DNA from: Medicago truncatula
Lineage: Eukaryota; Streptophyta; Magnoliopsida; Fabales; Fabaceae
Direction of reading: 5' to 3'
Assembly: GCF_003473485.1 (NCBI RefSeq)
Contig: NC_053045.1
Coordinates: 33,454,494 to 33,518,493, forward strand
DNA: 64,000 nt
This document shows positions 24,101 through 38,389 of this stretch, piece after piece; position 1 is the first letter of the stretch; every line of letters starts with the position of its first letter. Made by a program: the position numbers and the translations under genes. Under the pieces are notes generated by a model that did not search any database, was not told the DNA's origin, and worked only from the letters and a program-made list of their open reading frames with translations.

Positions 24101-27100
24101 CAACATGCTTCTATTCTGATGGGAAATCATTCATGTTTCATTGAAATTTAGAAATTCTCTCATATTTTTTTGGCACCATTGTAATTGGTCTGCATCTGTT
24201 TTTGACACCTATTTATGCCAATTCCTTTATTTTCTATCATTTCACATGCAGTATTTTATTGTGGATGAGTATACAACAGAAGATAACAAAGATATGTCTG
24301 ACAGTGAGTCTACAGAGTCTCTCTCTTCTGTGTCGCCTCATCACCAAGCATCTCAAACAATAGAAAAGGATCTAATAATGGTAAAAACTCAAAATTTACT
24401 GTTATCAGCTTGTCACAGCAGAGTTATCCTCAACATTAATTTTGTTTTTCCTTCTTTTGTATCAGGTTCACATGCTTCGCCTTGTTTGTGCCTCTAAAGG
24501 TACCTTGGCTGACTCTTTGCCTCAATTAGCAACAGAGCTGTACAATTTAGGGGTATAAACTAGATTGCTGTTTTACCAAAACAATAATATTTTTACTCCC
24601 ATTTTCAAATAAATTCCAGGTCTAGAGTGATCCTAATCCTTTGAGTTGTATTCCAGATATTTTCTGACTCGGCACGTGATATGGCATCAAAACCACTTTC
24701 CCTTTTCAACAAAACCTTTGATCACATCTTCAAGAAACACCTGGTTGGCAAATCTTATGGGGGAATATACTCTCTTTATTGCCACTAAATTTTTGTTTAT
24801 TTTTTTTATTATTTATTTGTTTTGTCTAGGCATCATCCAGAATATCTCAATTTTGGACACCTTCTTCTGATCTTGGAGGCTCTAATACAGTTCAACACAG
24901 TTCTCGATATTTAAATGATTTTGAGGAGCTACGCCCTCTTGGTAAAGGAACTTCATGAACTTGTGTCGAGTTTTATATATATAATAATATTTTTTGATGT
25001 CATATATTCCTAGATGTCTACCATGATGATGGAGTACTATAATTTCTTTTTGTCGATGATCTTGATTGCCTGGCCTTTGTGTTTGCTGGAAAAGATAGCA
25101 TGGATTATTATAGCTTTGGAAATATTTTTAATCATTTCAATGATTTTTTTTTATTAAAAGATGATTATTTAACTGGATTTTCTCATATCTCTAATCATTT
25201 ACTGAAAGATTTTGCTTGGCAATGTAAATAGGTCATGGTGGTTTTGGTCACGTTGTGTTGTGCAAAAATAAACTCGATGGAAGGCAGTATGCAATGAAGA
25301 AAATTCGCCTTAAGGACAAAAGCATGCCTGACCGAATATTAAGGTGAATTTAATTGATCTAAGAAGGAACTTGCTACAGCTTTTTCACTAATGTATATAG
25401 TTCAGTGCACGATTATGTAATTATAGCCAAAGCATTACATTTACCGTCATTGATTAATATTAGAATATTTACCTGATCCAGTTTTTGCAAATCTTCAATT
25501 TCTTTTTACAAAATGGGCTGTATTGTCATCTGCACTTTCTGATCCAACTCCTGCATGCTGTAGTTTATGATTAACTTTGGGATGATGAAACATTTTGGAG
25601 CAGTAATCGTAACTGCTGTTGAAACTAAACCTTCTTCAGAATCCAAGGATTGATTTTGTTCTTTGACATAAGTTTTATTGGTCCTACGGAAAGTATGATA
25701 TGAAATACAGAAGACATAATCCGGATTATATCACATTACTTACTTATATTACTGGATATTACGGAGCCTATTCGTTCGCAAGTTACGTTAATTTCTTGGC
25801 CAACAGTATCTCGACCTTGAACTATCAGAGCGTTGTGCGCTTAAAAACTTCATATTCTGATAATAGTTTTAATTGTGGTGGTGTTTGAAGATGTATCCGT
25901 TACTAAGCATGTCAATTTGTCAACATTTTCATCGATTAATTTCTTTGCCACCCACCATTTTTTGGTCTACATAATTTATTGTAGGATTTCAACTAGACAA
26001 CTAGGCTTTGCATTTCATCTACCTGTATTAGATTCTGAGGTCGATCTTCGATCTTATTGTTACGTTAAATTATTGATCTCATTATTACAAAGTATTTCTT
26101 CCTTCAGTTTTACTATTGCTTAACCTAAATATCTTAAAAATCTTGTATCTTAGTGTTCTGAAACTTATTGAAATCCTGTACAGCTGCATCAACTAGTATC
26201 CCCTGTAGCTATATGTTAAATTATATTGAGGGAATCAAATATAATTTAGAGCCATTATTTGTTGATGACAATAGAGCTGATGTCTGATGTAGATCATAAA
26301 GCTAGAAGATAGGATTTGTGATGGAAGATGAATGCAGATTTAAAAGAGATTTGAAAAAGAAAAAAATTGTAAAAAGATATCATGGTCAATTTACTTAATT
26401 GGTGCTAATGTTTCGTTGCATAAAATTGAAATGACATGCGGGGGAGAATTCAAATTAAAACCAAGGGGAGGGCAAGTATGGCTTGTAAATAAGTACGAGT
26501 ATACCTCATCTTTGCATCACACATGAACTTTTTTTATTGGTCAATTAGATTTCATGGTATAGGTATGACATATCTTATGTATTGTCTCACCTCATGTTTT
26601 GATATAGTTCATTTTCCTTTATGTTGTTTGTCCTCCCCATTTCATTTATTTTTCATATGTTGAAAATTATAAGAGAAAGAATATATTTATTTGATTACTG
26701 CCAGCTTTGCCCATTTCTTATCTTTTCTTACTGTTTATATGTAACTGTTTACTCGTTTTTTAATTACAATGACTTACTTGTTTATCCATCTATCTATGGT
26801 GAGAAAATCAGGGAAGTAGCTACGCTTTCTCGTTTACAACATCAACACGTTGTTCGGTATTATCAGGTATAAAGGTTTATTATTTTTTGCACAAATTTCT
26901 CGTATTATGGAAACTTTTGTTTCTTGTATCAGATTTTTTATTTCCTTATGTTGCTGCATTAACTGTATGCTCTAGTGCACAGTTTTTGGAAGAGTCTATG
27001 AATGGAAATGCAAATAAAATGTTTTAGTTTACCACAATATTATGTGGTCATATGATGGTTTTAAATTTTTAATAGCTGTAAAACTTCCAGGCATGGTTTG

Positions 27101-30100
27101 AAACTGGAGTTGCAGATTCTTATGGTGATCCTGCTGGGGAATCAAGAACTCCAGCGAGCTCTACTTTCAGCTACAAAGCTGCAAGCTCCAATGATGCTAT
27201 TGGGCTTGAGAATCAGCTTGAATCAACATATCTTTATATACAAATGGAATACTGTCCCAGGTAAGATTTTCAGAGAGCTAAGTTCTTCATAATTATTTTC
27301 TCTTCTTATTGAACTACTCCTTTTGTATTAGAAAAGAGGTCTTTCCTTTTGGCAGTTAATGTAGTATTAAGTTTTGGACATGAAAGTTAGGGCGTTTATA
27401 ACTGAAGGAAATTTTTGTCGTTGTTGGGAACTTGGAGGCTTGAAAGTTGAAATATACTTTTCAATTGGAATTCATACACTCTACATGTTTGTCCGGTCTC
27501 CACCTTCTTTGGCCGTGTTTTTATTTCCAGCTGCCGTTTCCATTAGGCTTCCTTCAATTCACTGCCACTGTACATCTCTAACTGTTGCTGTCAGCTTGTC
27601 AGTCTCAGTTTTCGTCCAGTCTTTCACTAGGTTTGGCTTGCAGTTGTTGGATCAAACCATCCTTAGATATCAAACACACCCACTCGTGCTCTTTCTCGCG
27701 TGCAACACATTGCCGCCACTGTTTGCCGCACATTCCGACGAGTCTTTGTCAATATTTGTAGTGCTTGGTTTATACCTTACAATTATTTGTTTCCACAATT
27801 GTGCTATACTGTTATTTCTTACTTTTCTTTGTTGATTCACGCCGAATTCTAATCCTCTGAAGTCCGATCCTTCCATTTTCACCAACTATATCAGTGCCCC
27901 ACTGTCAACTGACAAGTTAAGACAAAAAAACTATAATATGTGGGCCTCCAACATCAAACTTTGCTTGAATTCTAGGAACATAAAGACCATCGTGCCAAGA
28001 TGGTCGATTTTGTGCTTGAGCCCAACCGTCCTTGATAGAATAAGATTGGTTGTTATCCTCCCCCCCCCCCAAAAAAAAAAAAGAATAAGATTGGTTGTAG
28101 AATGAAGGTATGAAGAGGTTACAGAGACGACACTCATTTTTGACAATCAGATTGCTCTGCACATATTCTCTCAAATCCGGCGTTCCATGAGAGGATCAAA
28201 CATATTTAGGTATAGGTCATTATACTAGTTTTGTAAATTCAAATTATCAACTGGTAGAGGTCTTTACTAAAGATTGAGGGTCCTTGAATCAGTTATGTGT
28301 GTAACAAACTTGGTGTATGTCATTTATATGCTCCAGATGAGGGTGGCTGATAAAAGCAATGTAAATAGGGTACTTATAGGCTGATCTTGTGTTGTATATG
28401 ATTGTTATTGTGTTTGTGTCTATTGTTTCATTTAATTCTTGACTCATGTATACAAAATTTCACAAGTACACTCATTATTGTTAGTTATGTGGTATTCACT
28501 AAATGTCATCGTTGTTGGGTTCAAAGGACTCTTCGCCAGATGTTTGAATCATATAATCATTTTGACAAAGAATTGGCCTGGCATCTGTTTCGCCAAATAG
28601 TAGAAGGTTTGGCACACATACATGGGCAAGGAATAATTCACCGGGACTTAACACCAAGTAACATATTCTTTGATGCTCGCAATGATATTAAAATTGGTGA
28701 CTTCGGTCTTGGTAAGATCTTGAATCCTTTAGTTACTTATTTTCTTTTTCTTCGTGTATGTTTCCAATATTTTTTCTATCTAGATTATCACAACAATGAA
28801 GAACTTCAATATGTGTGATTGGTGCTCATGAAATTATTAGAACGTGATAGGCCTAGTAATCGGTAGGCTAGCAAGGTTTCCAATTGCATCCTGATTTGCA
28901 TGTGCAATTTTCATTTATCCATATAATTTCTCTTTGTAATACAGTCGAGGTCACAAATAAATGCCTGCACTTATACACATTTTCCTGTGTGTGCAGTGAC
29001 ATTATGTAACTCTTGGTGTAGTGTTTCGCTGTTTCTGATTTGGTCTAAAAATTCATATAAAACAATGCCCTGTTAATGTCTGAGCTTTCTACACTGGAGG
29101 GAGTGGTGTTTGTTCATGAAAAAATTCTCAAATTTTCTTTTCTTTTTCTTTCAGCCAAGTTCTTGAAGTTGGAGCAGCTGGATCAAGATCTAGCCCATCC
29201 TGCCGATACAACTGGAGTTTCCATTGATGGCACTGGACAAGTTGGGACATATTTCTATACAGCTCCTGAGATTGAGCAAGGATGGCCTAAGATTGATGAA
29301 AAGGTGTAAATCATTCAGCATTATCCTTTTCTAGCCATATAACAATGTTTGCTTCGAGCAAAATTATGTAATTCTTTGGTTTAATTGATGTGCAGGCTGA
29401 CATGTACAGCTTAGGAGTGGTTTTCTTTGAGCTTTGGCATCCATTTGGGACTGCAATGGAGAGGCACGTTGTTTTATCCGATCTGAAACAGAAAGCGGAG
29501 TTTCCACCTTCATGGGTTGCTGAGTTTCCAGAACAAGAATCCTTGCTGCGGCAGTTAATGTCTCCAGGTCCCTCAGATCGCCCGTCTGCAACAGAACTTT
29601 TGCAGAATGCATTTCCTCCACGAATGGAGTCTGAATTGTTGGATGGCAAGTGATTATGACCTTTGTTGTTCATTCTGAAACTTATTATTGTAATGAACCT
29701 GCGCAGTGCAAGCCGTTATCCACCAAAAGAATTCATCATCTTATCTCATTAGGTGCGGTCAGTTACATGGGCCAAATAGTATCGACTTTCGAGTCTTGTG
29801 CTAACCATAAGCCCCCCCCACCCCACACACACACACACACTTTGCAACGTTTGAACTCAATGCATTCCCAATTCCCATCAATTTGTGTTGGAAGGTAGTC
29901 TAGAAATTTATTGTCATTATGAAAATATACAAGAGTATGATTACATTTATTTAGAGGTTTTGGTTTCTGATATGGTGAGAATTGCATATGTTTCTAAATA
30001 TATTCTTCATGTGTGCGAGTGTTCTTGGTTACATGTGTCCAGCCGCACCCAGTGTATGTGCATGCTATATTAGATATAAAAACCATGTATAAATCTCCAC

Positions 30101-33100
30101 CCCAACAAACTATTTTAGGAGAGTTAGCTCATGACATTATAATAAGGCCTCTGACCAAGCGGCCAGCGTTTGATAAGGCCAAATGGTTCATGGCTGTGTG
30201 TACTAGATATATAAAAACATTCATGAACGCCCAACACATTAAGCTTTTTGTAGTTGGTTCATGATATTGATAGTTTTTTCTTTTCCTGCTAAACAACTCT
30301 AATTTTTTACAGCTACCAGTGGCTATATGTCTTATTTTTTACATAAAAGTAATATATCAGTTATGTATATATTTTGCTCTCTTGAATGCTTACTTTCTAT
30401 GAATATGAAACTTTTTAATGAGTGACCACTCCCAAGGAGTATATAGAAATACAAAAATCAGATGATCTTGACAATTACAGTTAATAATGCAAACTGAAAT
30501 ATCATTATGAAATATGCATTTTAGTACAGACCGTCGACATTAAGAATCTTAAGTCCTTTAGCTAATATGTTTATTTTTTTTGTTAAGTTTCTTGCATTAC
30601 CCTGATTCAGTGTCAGTTCTCTATGTTCAGATATCCTGCGAACAATGCAGAAATCAGAGGATACAAGCATTTACGATAAAGTTTTAAATGCTATCTTTGA
30701 TGAAGAGATGTTAAGCACAAAACACATTCGTCAGGTTGGTAGATTGGGGTCAGTTGGAGATAACAATTCATCCATTCAGCACACAGATTTTGTAACCGAG
30801 GTCCGAGATGATGTTGTAGATGTCAACAAGGAAATTTTCAGGCAGCATTGTGCTAAACACCTAGAAATATCACCAATGCGATTATTGGATGATTGTCCAC
30901 AGTTTAACAGGTCAATATCTTCCTTTAAATTCATTACTAGTTTTTGTTTTAGTTCTTGGTAGACAACCTAGATAAAAGATTGCTGGGTTTGATTTTCGTT
31001 GAGTAGAAATGCAGTTAAACTTCTGACCCATGGTGGAGCCATGCTTGAACTTTCCCATGAGCTGCGTTTGCCTTTCGTGAACTGGATTATATCTAACCAG
31101 GTAATGTACATATTAGCTTGATTTAATTTCTTTGCATTTTTTCAATTTTTTCTTCAAATGTATTTCATTACATTAAAATTTGAATATAATATGATATATA
31201 TATTCAATAATTGATTTACTATTGATGCAAAGAGATGTGTGGTTTTAAACGCCCTTTAATAGTATGATTTGTTGTATGAGTTTAATGTTTTTAATGAGTA
31301 GAGAACATAATGGTGTGCTTTGTAATATTGGATTTATGGATATAAATGATACTCTTCAAACAAGACAGCATGTATTTGGAAAGTCAATAGTATTAAAACA
31401 TCCCTCAAGATTCACTATAAAATTGTTTTGCATCATATAATTGTTTTTTTAACATTTTAGAATATGGGTTTGGACTTAACTCATTTCACAAAAATCAGCA
31501 CTCACACCATCTTAAAATTTGGGTTTTGGTCTAATTCAACTTGCAAAACTGGTTTGTATGGTGAGGCATGCCTCCCACTTATAAACACCCTTTCAAGTCA
31601 TATTACTTCTAATGCGGGACTCTTAACAAAACTACTCATAGTAGATTGGATGGAATTACTTGGTTCTTGGGATTATTAGAATACAATACCTACAGAATCA
31701 TGCTTGGTTATTGTGCCTTTGTTCTCGTATAGTCACAATGACTGTGTTGGTGTTGGTCCTCTGATGAGAATGGCTACATGGTTTTTTACTTAAATGGAAA
31801 TCAGTTAAGACATAGAGTTAACAAAATGATTTAACGATTTTGTTGTTCTTACGAGGGTGTTTGGAATGCAAAATGTTGTGTTTGAGTAACAACTCACAAT
31901 TAGTTTGGAAACCCGATAGTATTACAATATCCTTCAAGATTTATTATAAAATTATTTTGCAACATAATATTGTTTGTTAAGGGGGGAGGCTTGGCGCAAT
32001 GGTAAAGTTGTTGTCACGTGACTGATAGGTCACAGGTTCAAGTTCTGGAAATAGTCTCTTGTGTAAAAAACAGGGTAAGGCTGCGTACAATACACCAAAA
32101 AGGGTTGGACCCCTTCCTAGATCCTGCGTATGTGAGAGCTTTAGAGCACCCGGCTGCCCCTTTTTTTTTAATTTTATTTTTTAATATTCTTTGTTAAAAA
32201 TTCATAGTAGATTAGAATGGCATTGCCTGGTCTGTGGGGTTTTAGAAAACATAATACCTACAGAATCATGCTTGGTCTTATTTATATAATGTGCCTTTGT
32301 TCTTACATAGTGACAACAACTGTGTTGGGATTTGTTCTCCAAAATTTCTTATATGGAAATCATTCAAGACTTAAATAGCAAAAGTAACAAATTGATTGTT
32401 CTTATGAGGGTGTTTGTAATGTAAAAAATGTAATTCGAGTTATAAATCAAATTGTGCTTGAATAACAACCACCAAAGCTTTGAAGTGTAACCCACTTAGT
32501 GGGATCAACTACATGGATCTCACGACGACATATTGTCTTTGTTCATGTAGAATAATTTAGGACCAATGATAGATGATCTAACTCTAAATATCTCTTAATG
32601 GTATAGCCTGTAAATTTTTACAAACTTAGCCTATACTAATGTTACTAAAGGAAAGAGCTAAATTAAAACCTAAATTTTATAGAAAGAATTGTTTTTGAGT
32701 TATCAGTAGTCTTGCCAATAAGACCCTAAGCCTGCCTATTAAAAAAAGATATAAAATGTAGAGGAGGGAAAAGGTGTCATATATCTGAATTCTGAACTGT
32801 ATCTGATAGGAAAGAAAATGTCCTTGACAGTTTTTGCATTGCTTCTCTATTATATTAGCTGGCTTTCAAAAAAGCATGAAAAATCTGAGACAATATAAAT
32901 CATGTGTAGATATCTTCATTCAAACGATATGAGATATCATACGTTTACAGAAGAGCAGTTGGGCATTCATCACCAAACCGTTACCTTCAGGTACCATTCT
33001 ACATACTATTTCTTACGAATTTTTCCGTGGTTATTGTTTTTGACTCAATCTGAAGGAACAAAATAAATAATCGATATTTCTCCTTTTTGGTTTTTGTTGT

Positions 33101-36100
33101 TTTTTGGTGAAAGAATATAAAATATCACCAGTATTTTCCTCTTGTATTCCATGAATAATCTGTTTGGACTTCGGGGCTTCTGTAATGGTTTGTGATGCTT
33201 TGCGTGAAACTTTCAAACAAAATTTATTGATTATTCTAACCCATCAATACAAAACCATTTTTCTACAGGGAGATTTTGACATTATTGGTGGTACTTCAGC
33301 ATTGACAGAGGCAGAGGTCATAAAGGTGATTTTTCTACTGTATCCTTGTAGATTTTATAATTCTTTTAATTTAATTTTATCTTTTTTATTAAGTTCTGCA
33401 TATTATAAACAGTTACCCATGATAGTATTATGCTACACAGTTGATGTAATACTATTGCCTATAAAAGGAAAAATTGTATATTTCATCAGCATGGTCAATA
33501 AATCTAAAACTTATTTTTAATATATTTTTGCAAAATAAAATACATGTGACAGTATTTACTACTCAACCTGTATTTTGTTCATTTTGTGTCTGAAATCCTT
33601 CAGACTGTGTCATATTATAATGCTGATCACTTGCTGATAATGAACATAGCATACTTGGCAACTTACCAATTGTATTATAGGTCACGAAAGACATAGTCAC
33701 TTGTTTTTTCCATGAAGACTCGTGTGACATTCATCTAAACCATGCTGACCTCCTGGGTGCAATTTGGTCATGGACTGGAATCAAGGTAGAACATAGACTC
33801 AAAGTAGCAGAGGTATGTTAGCCGTGTAATCAAGAAACCAATATTATTAAGTTTTTAAGAATATAGTATGACTGATCTTTGATTTTTTGAAGCTTCTTTC
33901 AATGATGGGTTCTTTGCGTCCTCAATCCTCAGAAAGGAAATCAAAATGGGTAGTGATAAGGCGGCAGCTTTTGCAGGTGAGAAAATTTATTTAGGAATCT
34001 TGTATGTTTGGCTGCAATAACTATTGTTGTTGTGGAAGTTGTCATAGTTTCTTTCGGTAATTAGCAAATCAATTCCCAGTCAAAATTAATTTATTTGCAA
34101 TTTTAATGCTTTTCCAGGAACTGGGTTTAGCTGAAGCTATGGTAAATAGGTTGCAGACTGTAGGTTTGAGATTCTGTGGATCTGCAGGTCAGGCACTTCC
34201 CAGACTAAGGGGCGCTCTACCATCTGGTATATATCTGTGGTTAGATTGAAATATACATTTACACACTATAGAAGGAAGTTGATACTCATTGGAAAATAGT
34301 AAACTAATGCAGATAAGCGTACCTTCAAGGCACTTGATGAATTGTCTGAGCTTGCCAGTCTCTTGAGAATTTGGAGGATTGACAAAAATGTATATATAGA
34401 TGCATTAATGCCGCCAAACGAAAGTTATCACAGAGATTTGTTTTTTCAGGTACCATGAATTTGTCATTTATTTTCATAAAAATATTACACCCTTGTGGTA
34501 TGGATTTTATTATTGCACTTTGTAAGAAACACTCCTCACTCCTTATTTATGAATTGTCCTTTGTAAATATAACTATTTGAAACTTGGAGTAAGAGGTGCT
34601 GTGCTATATATAATTAGTATATGAATCACTCACTAGCAACCATCTATATGTTGTACTTTCATTGATGAGTCATACTAGACATATTAATCTCTTGCGCCTG
34701 GGTTGTTAGACCTTAATTAGTATATGAATCACTCACATACAACATTTTCTATAGTATCTGTATTTGTCCATCTGTCACTATTCCAACCTATTTTCTGCGT
34801 AGTGTTTTCAACATGATATAAATAAGGTGGCTGAAAAAGATTGATATTGAATGATGTCCATCTTGGCATGATCAATATGCTTACAGACAATTAAAAATAT
34901 GCAAACATATGTGTCAGAGTCAGTTAATAAATGGAGGTTATATTAGGTTATATTGGAAAAGAAGTGGAACAATTACGATAAAAGATAATTAATCCTAACA
35001 AGTAATACACCAAATTATTGGTATAGAGTATGGAGCTAAAATTTGAAAACTACTATATATCCGTCTGAGTCACCAGCTATTAAGTTTAAAGAAATTCATC
35101 TCCGTTTTACTGCTTCATTTAAAAGAAAAATGAACTCAAATCCACCAGTCTAACATCCATTTCTTCTCCAACTATATGTCCTCACCAGATTCTAACTGGG
35201 AATCTAAACATCTGCTTTGTTATATTGAAAGAATATCAGGATGATAATGTATCATATATTGCAATATATGACATAGAAAATGCACTTAATTTCTTAAGTT
35301 CACCTGTTTTTTATGATGTGCCTTTACCACCTTTTAAAATTGTAATTATGACTATTTAAGTCATGCATACCTGACTACTTGTAAAATAGAATTACCCCTA
35401 TTCTAGAAACTGTAGTGTATTTATTTTTATTGATAATGAACTAGGTGCATTTTTATATTTGGAATATTCATATTGCCTAATGGTTCTTTGGATTGCATCA
35501 AGGAAGAAGAAGGGTTAGAAATATGTATGTTTTGAATCTTTTGATGATTCTGATGAAGTTGAATTTTTCTTGGAAGATATACTTAAGGAAGGAGAACAGT
35601 TCTGGATCACTTTCTGAAGGTGTCTTGCTAGCTGTTGGTGGTAGATATGACTATTTGCTTCATCAGTTGAGGAGTAGTGACTATGTAGGTTATGCATTCA
35701 AATTTAATTTCTTCTTAATGCCATTAACTCGACTTGTGTCTTCTATACTAATTTTTCTCTTCACAATTCTGACAGTCGAGCATTCTTCCAGAATGTTCGA
35801 AATCACGTATTTCTATGTATTTTTAACCATTATATATAATTTGATTGTTGTTTGCTTTGATCCCAAACTGTGCCACCAACTAATCATGCTTAAACTCATT
35901 GGTCCGAATATGATTAAGTATTCATTGATGTGTTGGTTTGTGCTTCGTGCTCTAAATACTTATCATTACCTTTTCCCTCAACATATAAGTGACAGTTATC
36001 TTTACTGACGATATCAGCATTTTTCTTTTGCATATGCTTCAGTTGGTCATGGTGTTTTCTTCCTGCCTGTAGCAGTCTTGGATAACTTAAAGCTTCTTTT

Positions 36101-37065
36101 GTCTGTGAATTTTATATTGTTTAATAGCCTGTCCTTTCTGTTATGCAGAAAGGAAATCCTCCAACTGGTGTGGGGACTAGCCTTGCACTAGAGACAATAA
36201 TTCAGAATTGTCCTGTAGATTTTAAGCATAACCGGTTAGTGTCGTTAAACTCGAACATATATATATTTTTTGGTTTTGTTATTTTTACATTCCACAAACT
36301 CTGGCATTTAGGTTATTGCCTTTTCAATTTTATCCTAGTACCTATGCGTGTTGTGCGTGCCTACATGTGCACAAATAACAGGAGTAGGCTTAGTTGCTGA
36401 TGGCTACATACTGATGCACTTGACTCTCTCAACTGTTTCAGAAATGAAGCCAGCATCAATATTCTTGTGTGCTCAAGAGGAGGAGGTGGTCTGTTGGTGG
36501 AACGCATGGAACTAGTTGCTGAATTATGGCTGGAGAACTTTAAGGTTGATATTTCTAAACAATTTTAATCAGCGTGATTGAGTCTTATTACTGAAAGTTC
36601 TGCTCATTCATCTTTCTTGTCATCAGGCCGAATTTGTTCCTGTCCCTGATCCAAGTCTCACAGAGCAGTATGAGTATGCGAATGAACATGATATCAAATG
36701 TCTCGTTATTATTACGGATGCAGATTCAGTTAAGGTAATATAATGTTCTAAAATTCCATTTTCTGGTTAAGACAGAAGATTGAATTTTAAGTGAAGTAGT
36801 TTATGTTTGGATGTTTGTACTCTAAAATCAAGTCTGATATAAATAAAACCTAGTAATCTTATTCAAGTGTGGCATACTGCCTATATGACAACATGATGCA
36901 ACCTATTGATGCTTGTTTTTATAATTAACTATTTTATATTTATATTGCCTCCAGGTTCGACATCTTGAACTTAAGAAGGAGAAAAATGTTGAGCGAGAGA
37001 ACCTAGTCAAGTTTCTATCGGATGCTATGGCAACGCAATTTAGAAACCCCTCCATATGGATTTAA
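21170..37065 (+). CDS. GCN2: eIF2-alpha kinase GCN2, 29 exons
   Basis: Exons: 21170-21309, 21382-21450, 21899-21958, 22386-22491, 22629-22733, 23005-23394, 24252-24380, 24466-24552, 24657-24743, 24830-24941, 25232-25343, 26812-26866, 27091-27260, 28527-28711, 29155-29303, 29396-29645, 30631-30910, 31007-31100, 32910-32990, 33269-33325, 33681-33812, 33893-33976, 34118-34226, 34313-34449, 35577-35684, 36149-36234, 36442-36544, 36627-36734, 36955-37065. All join in frame to 1231 aa. An N-terminal RWD domain (about 43-160) binds GCN1. The kinase domain (about 421-735) has glycine loop GHGGFG, Lys451, HRDLTPSN with Asp581, DFG at 599 and [10 protein letters not shown] HisRS-like region (about 790-1100) and C-terminal domain sense uncharged tRNA. 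GCN2 phosphorylates eIF2-alpha during amino-acid starvation. The Lys/Gly-rich start [12 protein letters not shown] precedes the RWD. Intron 16 starts with GC; all other introns are GT-AG. Confidence 0.96.
28037..28098 (+). mobile_element. 28-nt C-run/A-run insertion with 17-bp direct repeats (GCN2 intron 13)
   Basis: AGAATAAGATTGGTTGT occurs at 28037-28053 and again at 28082-28098. Between them are only TATCCT, a C-run and an A-run. A direct repeat of this length next to an A-tail is the signature of target-primed reverse transcription that copied only the 3' end of a retroposon. Confidence 0.7.
29646..30630 (+). other. GC-AG intron 16 of GCN2
   Basis: The exon ends GGATG and the intron begins GCAAGT, otherwise a perfect donor; it ends TGTTCAG. 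Joining gives Asp-Asp-Ile-Leu in the expected frame, and no alternative GT nearby keeps the frame. GC donors are a known minority class in plants. Confidence 0.85.
31458..31632. repeat. Copy of the CACAAAACCGG-type repeat
   Basis: It shares AACTCATTTCACAAAA, GCAAAACTGGTTTGTATGG, GCCTCCCACTTATAAACACC and GGGACTCTTAAC with the intron-9 repeats at 12.6-13.2 kb, so it is a third member of that family in the window. Confidence 0.65.
31981..32182 (+). mobile_element. Au-type SINE in GCN2 intron 18
   Basis: The body begins GAGGCTTGGCGCAATGGTAA (tRNA-like A box), has a B box GGTTCAAGTTC, then GGGTAAGGCTGCGTACAATA, ACCCCTTCCTAGATCCTGCG and a GGCTGCCCCTTTTTT tail. These are diagnostic of the plant Au SINE family. 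It is flanked by near-identical 15-bp repeats (AATATTGTTTGTTAA at 31966-31980, AATATTCTTTGTTAA at 32183-32197), the target duplication. Full-length and in sense orientation to GCN2. Confidence 0.93.
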
Positions 37066-38389
37066 GCAATGTTCTTTAAAGCTTAATTAGTTGTTCTGCC
37101 TTCAAACATAAATGGATGAGATGAAGTCGTACTTGGTTCATAATTCAAAGCGAATATCACTGGTTTTGTTTAACTCAGCAGTTCTGATAGAAACCAAATT
37201 ATCAGCAGGATTGTCAAAAACAATTATATCAAGAGGATGGCCTCCATTCCAAGATATAGAAGACTTATGTACATCAGTTTTGCAGCTTTATTTGATTCCA
37301 CAACACTTTATTTTTTAGGATTTGTTGTGCATAGTTGTGATGATGTGAATATGTATAGAGCTTATGAATAGTTTTGATTCATTTAACTGGCAAAGTAGCC
37401 GCTGATGAGATTTTTTCACTCATTTTTGTGTTGAATTTCAGTATTTACGTTTTAACCTTTATATGGATGAAATAAAAGGAGGAAAAATGTGTTTTGCCAT
37501 TTGTAATGAGACAAAATGTTACTAAAGAGTGAGAAGGAAAAGAACAAGTGTGCTGCAATTACTTATTTTGTGCAAGGATTTGGCTCATATAAAATGAGGA
37601 TATACTTTATTCCAAAAAGAAAAAAGAAAAAAGAATGAGGGTGTACTTTAGAGGATAATAGTTGATGTTTCAATCAATGGTTACAGTGGATAATATTTGA
37701 TGTTTTAAAAGTAACATGTTAACCGTTAATTAATCAATTATTTTACTTTTGTACTTTATCGTCTAAAATGATCTCCCTCTAAATGAAGGGGCACAAACCG
37801 AGCAAGAAATGTCCTCCCTCCAAACGAAGGGGAAAGGACCGAGCAAAAGATGTCTTCCTCTCAAAACAAAGGGACTTAGACTGAGAAAAAGTTGCTCCCC
37901 CATTTCTTTCAAATAAAAGCGTTATAAACAAAGGAAGATTATCCTTTATTGAAAAACAATCTAGTTCGCATAAAATAGAAATAGAGAGATAGTTTTTAGA
38001 CTTTATCAATGTTTTTTTCATAAAAGAAATTGAGAATAACATCAATCAAGCAACCTAATAAGCAAGTCTATATTATTATGATCTTTGAAATTATCACAAA
38101 TCTAGGGTTTGCGCCAAAAAGGTCAACGAGATTTCATGTCCTAATTAAAGCTATCCATGACTCTATGGATAGTTTTATTTTGGGCCATGACTCGACCCCT
38201 AATCCATATTGTTGTTGAGGCCCATATCCGAGTAACTTGACCCATGGCCGAGCACTACAAGCTCATCACAAAGTCTCAGTTAAAGGAACAACTCTAATCC
38301 AAGTCATTGTTGACTCAACTTGAGCAAATCAAAGCATGTTAATCATGCGATTAGTGGCGTGGAGAATCATCAAAGAAAGGGATCTGACC
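37066..38389. other. GCN2 3' flank and following intergenic sequence
   Basis: Contains the GCN2 3' UTR, of unknown extent. The part 37311-37570 recurs at 45354-45635. At about 37771-37905 a unit of roughly 47 bp (CCTCC-C-AACGAAGGGG, GACCGAGCAAAA) is repeated about three times. No gene seen. Confidence 0.55.

Larger units (their letters stand above)
31370..32450. repeat. Tandem duplication inside GCN2 intron 18
   Basis: The stretch 31389-31900 (CCCTCAAGATTCACTATAAAA, CTCATAGTAGATTGGATGG, CTACAGAATCATGCTTGGT, CGAGGGTGTTTGGAATG) recurs as 31920-32440 with substitutions. Each copy has its own insertion at the matching position: a legume repeat in the first (31458-31632) and an Au SINE in the second. 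Confidence 0.75.

Noticed and set aside
27374..27835. 153-codon open frame in GCN2 intron 13
   Set aside because: Lies wholly inside a well-defined intron, is Phe/Leu/Ser-rich, and has no recognisable domain; chance frame in T-rich sequence.
35493..36008. 171-codon open frame near GCN2 exon 25
   Set aside because: Only 35577-35684 is conserved GCN2 sequence; the flanking parts are intron read-through.
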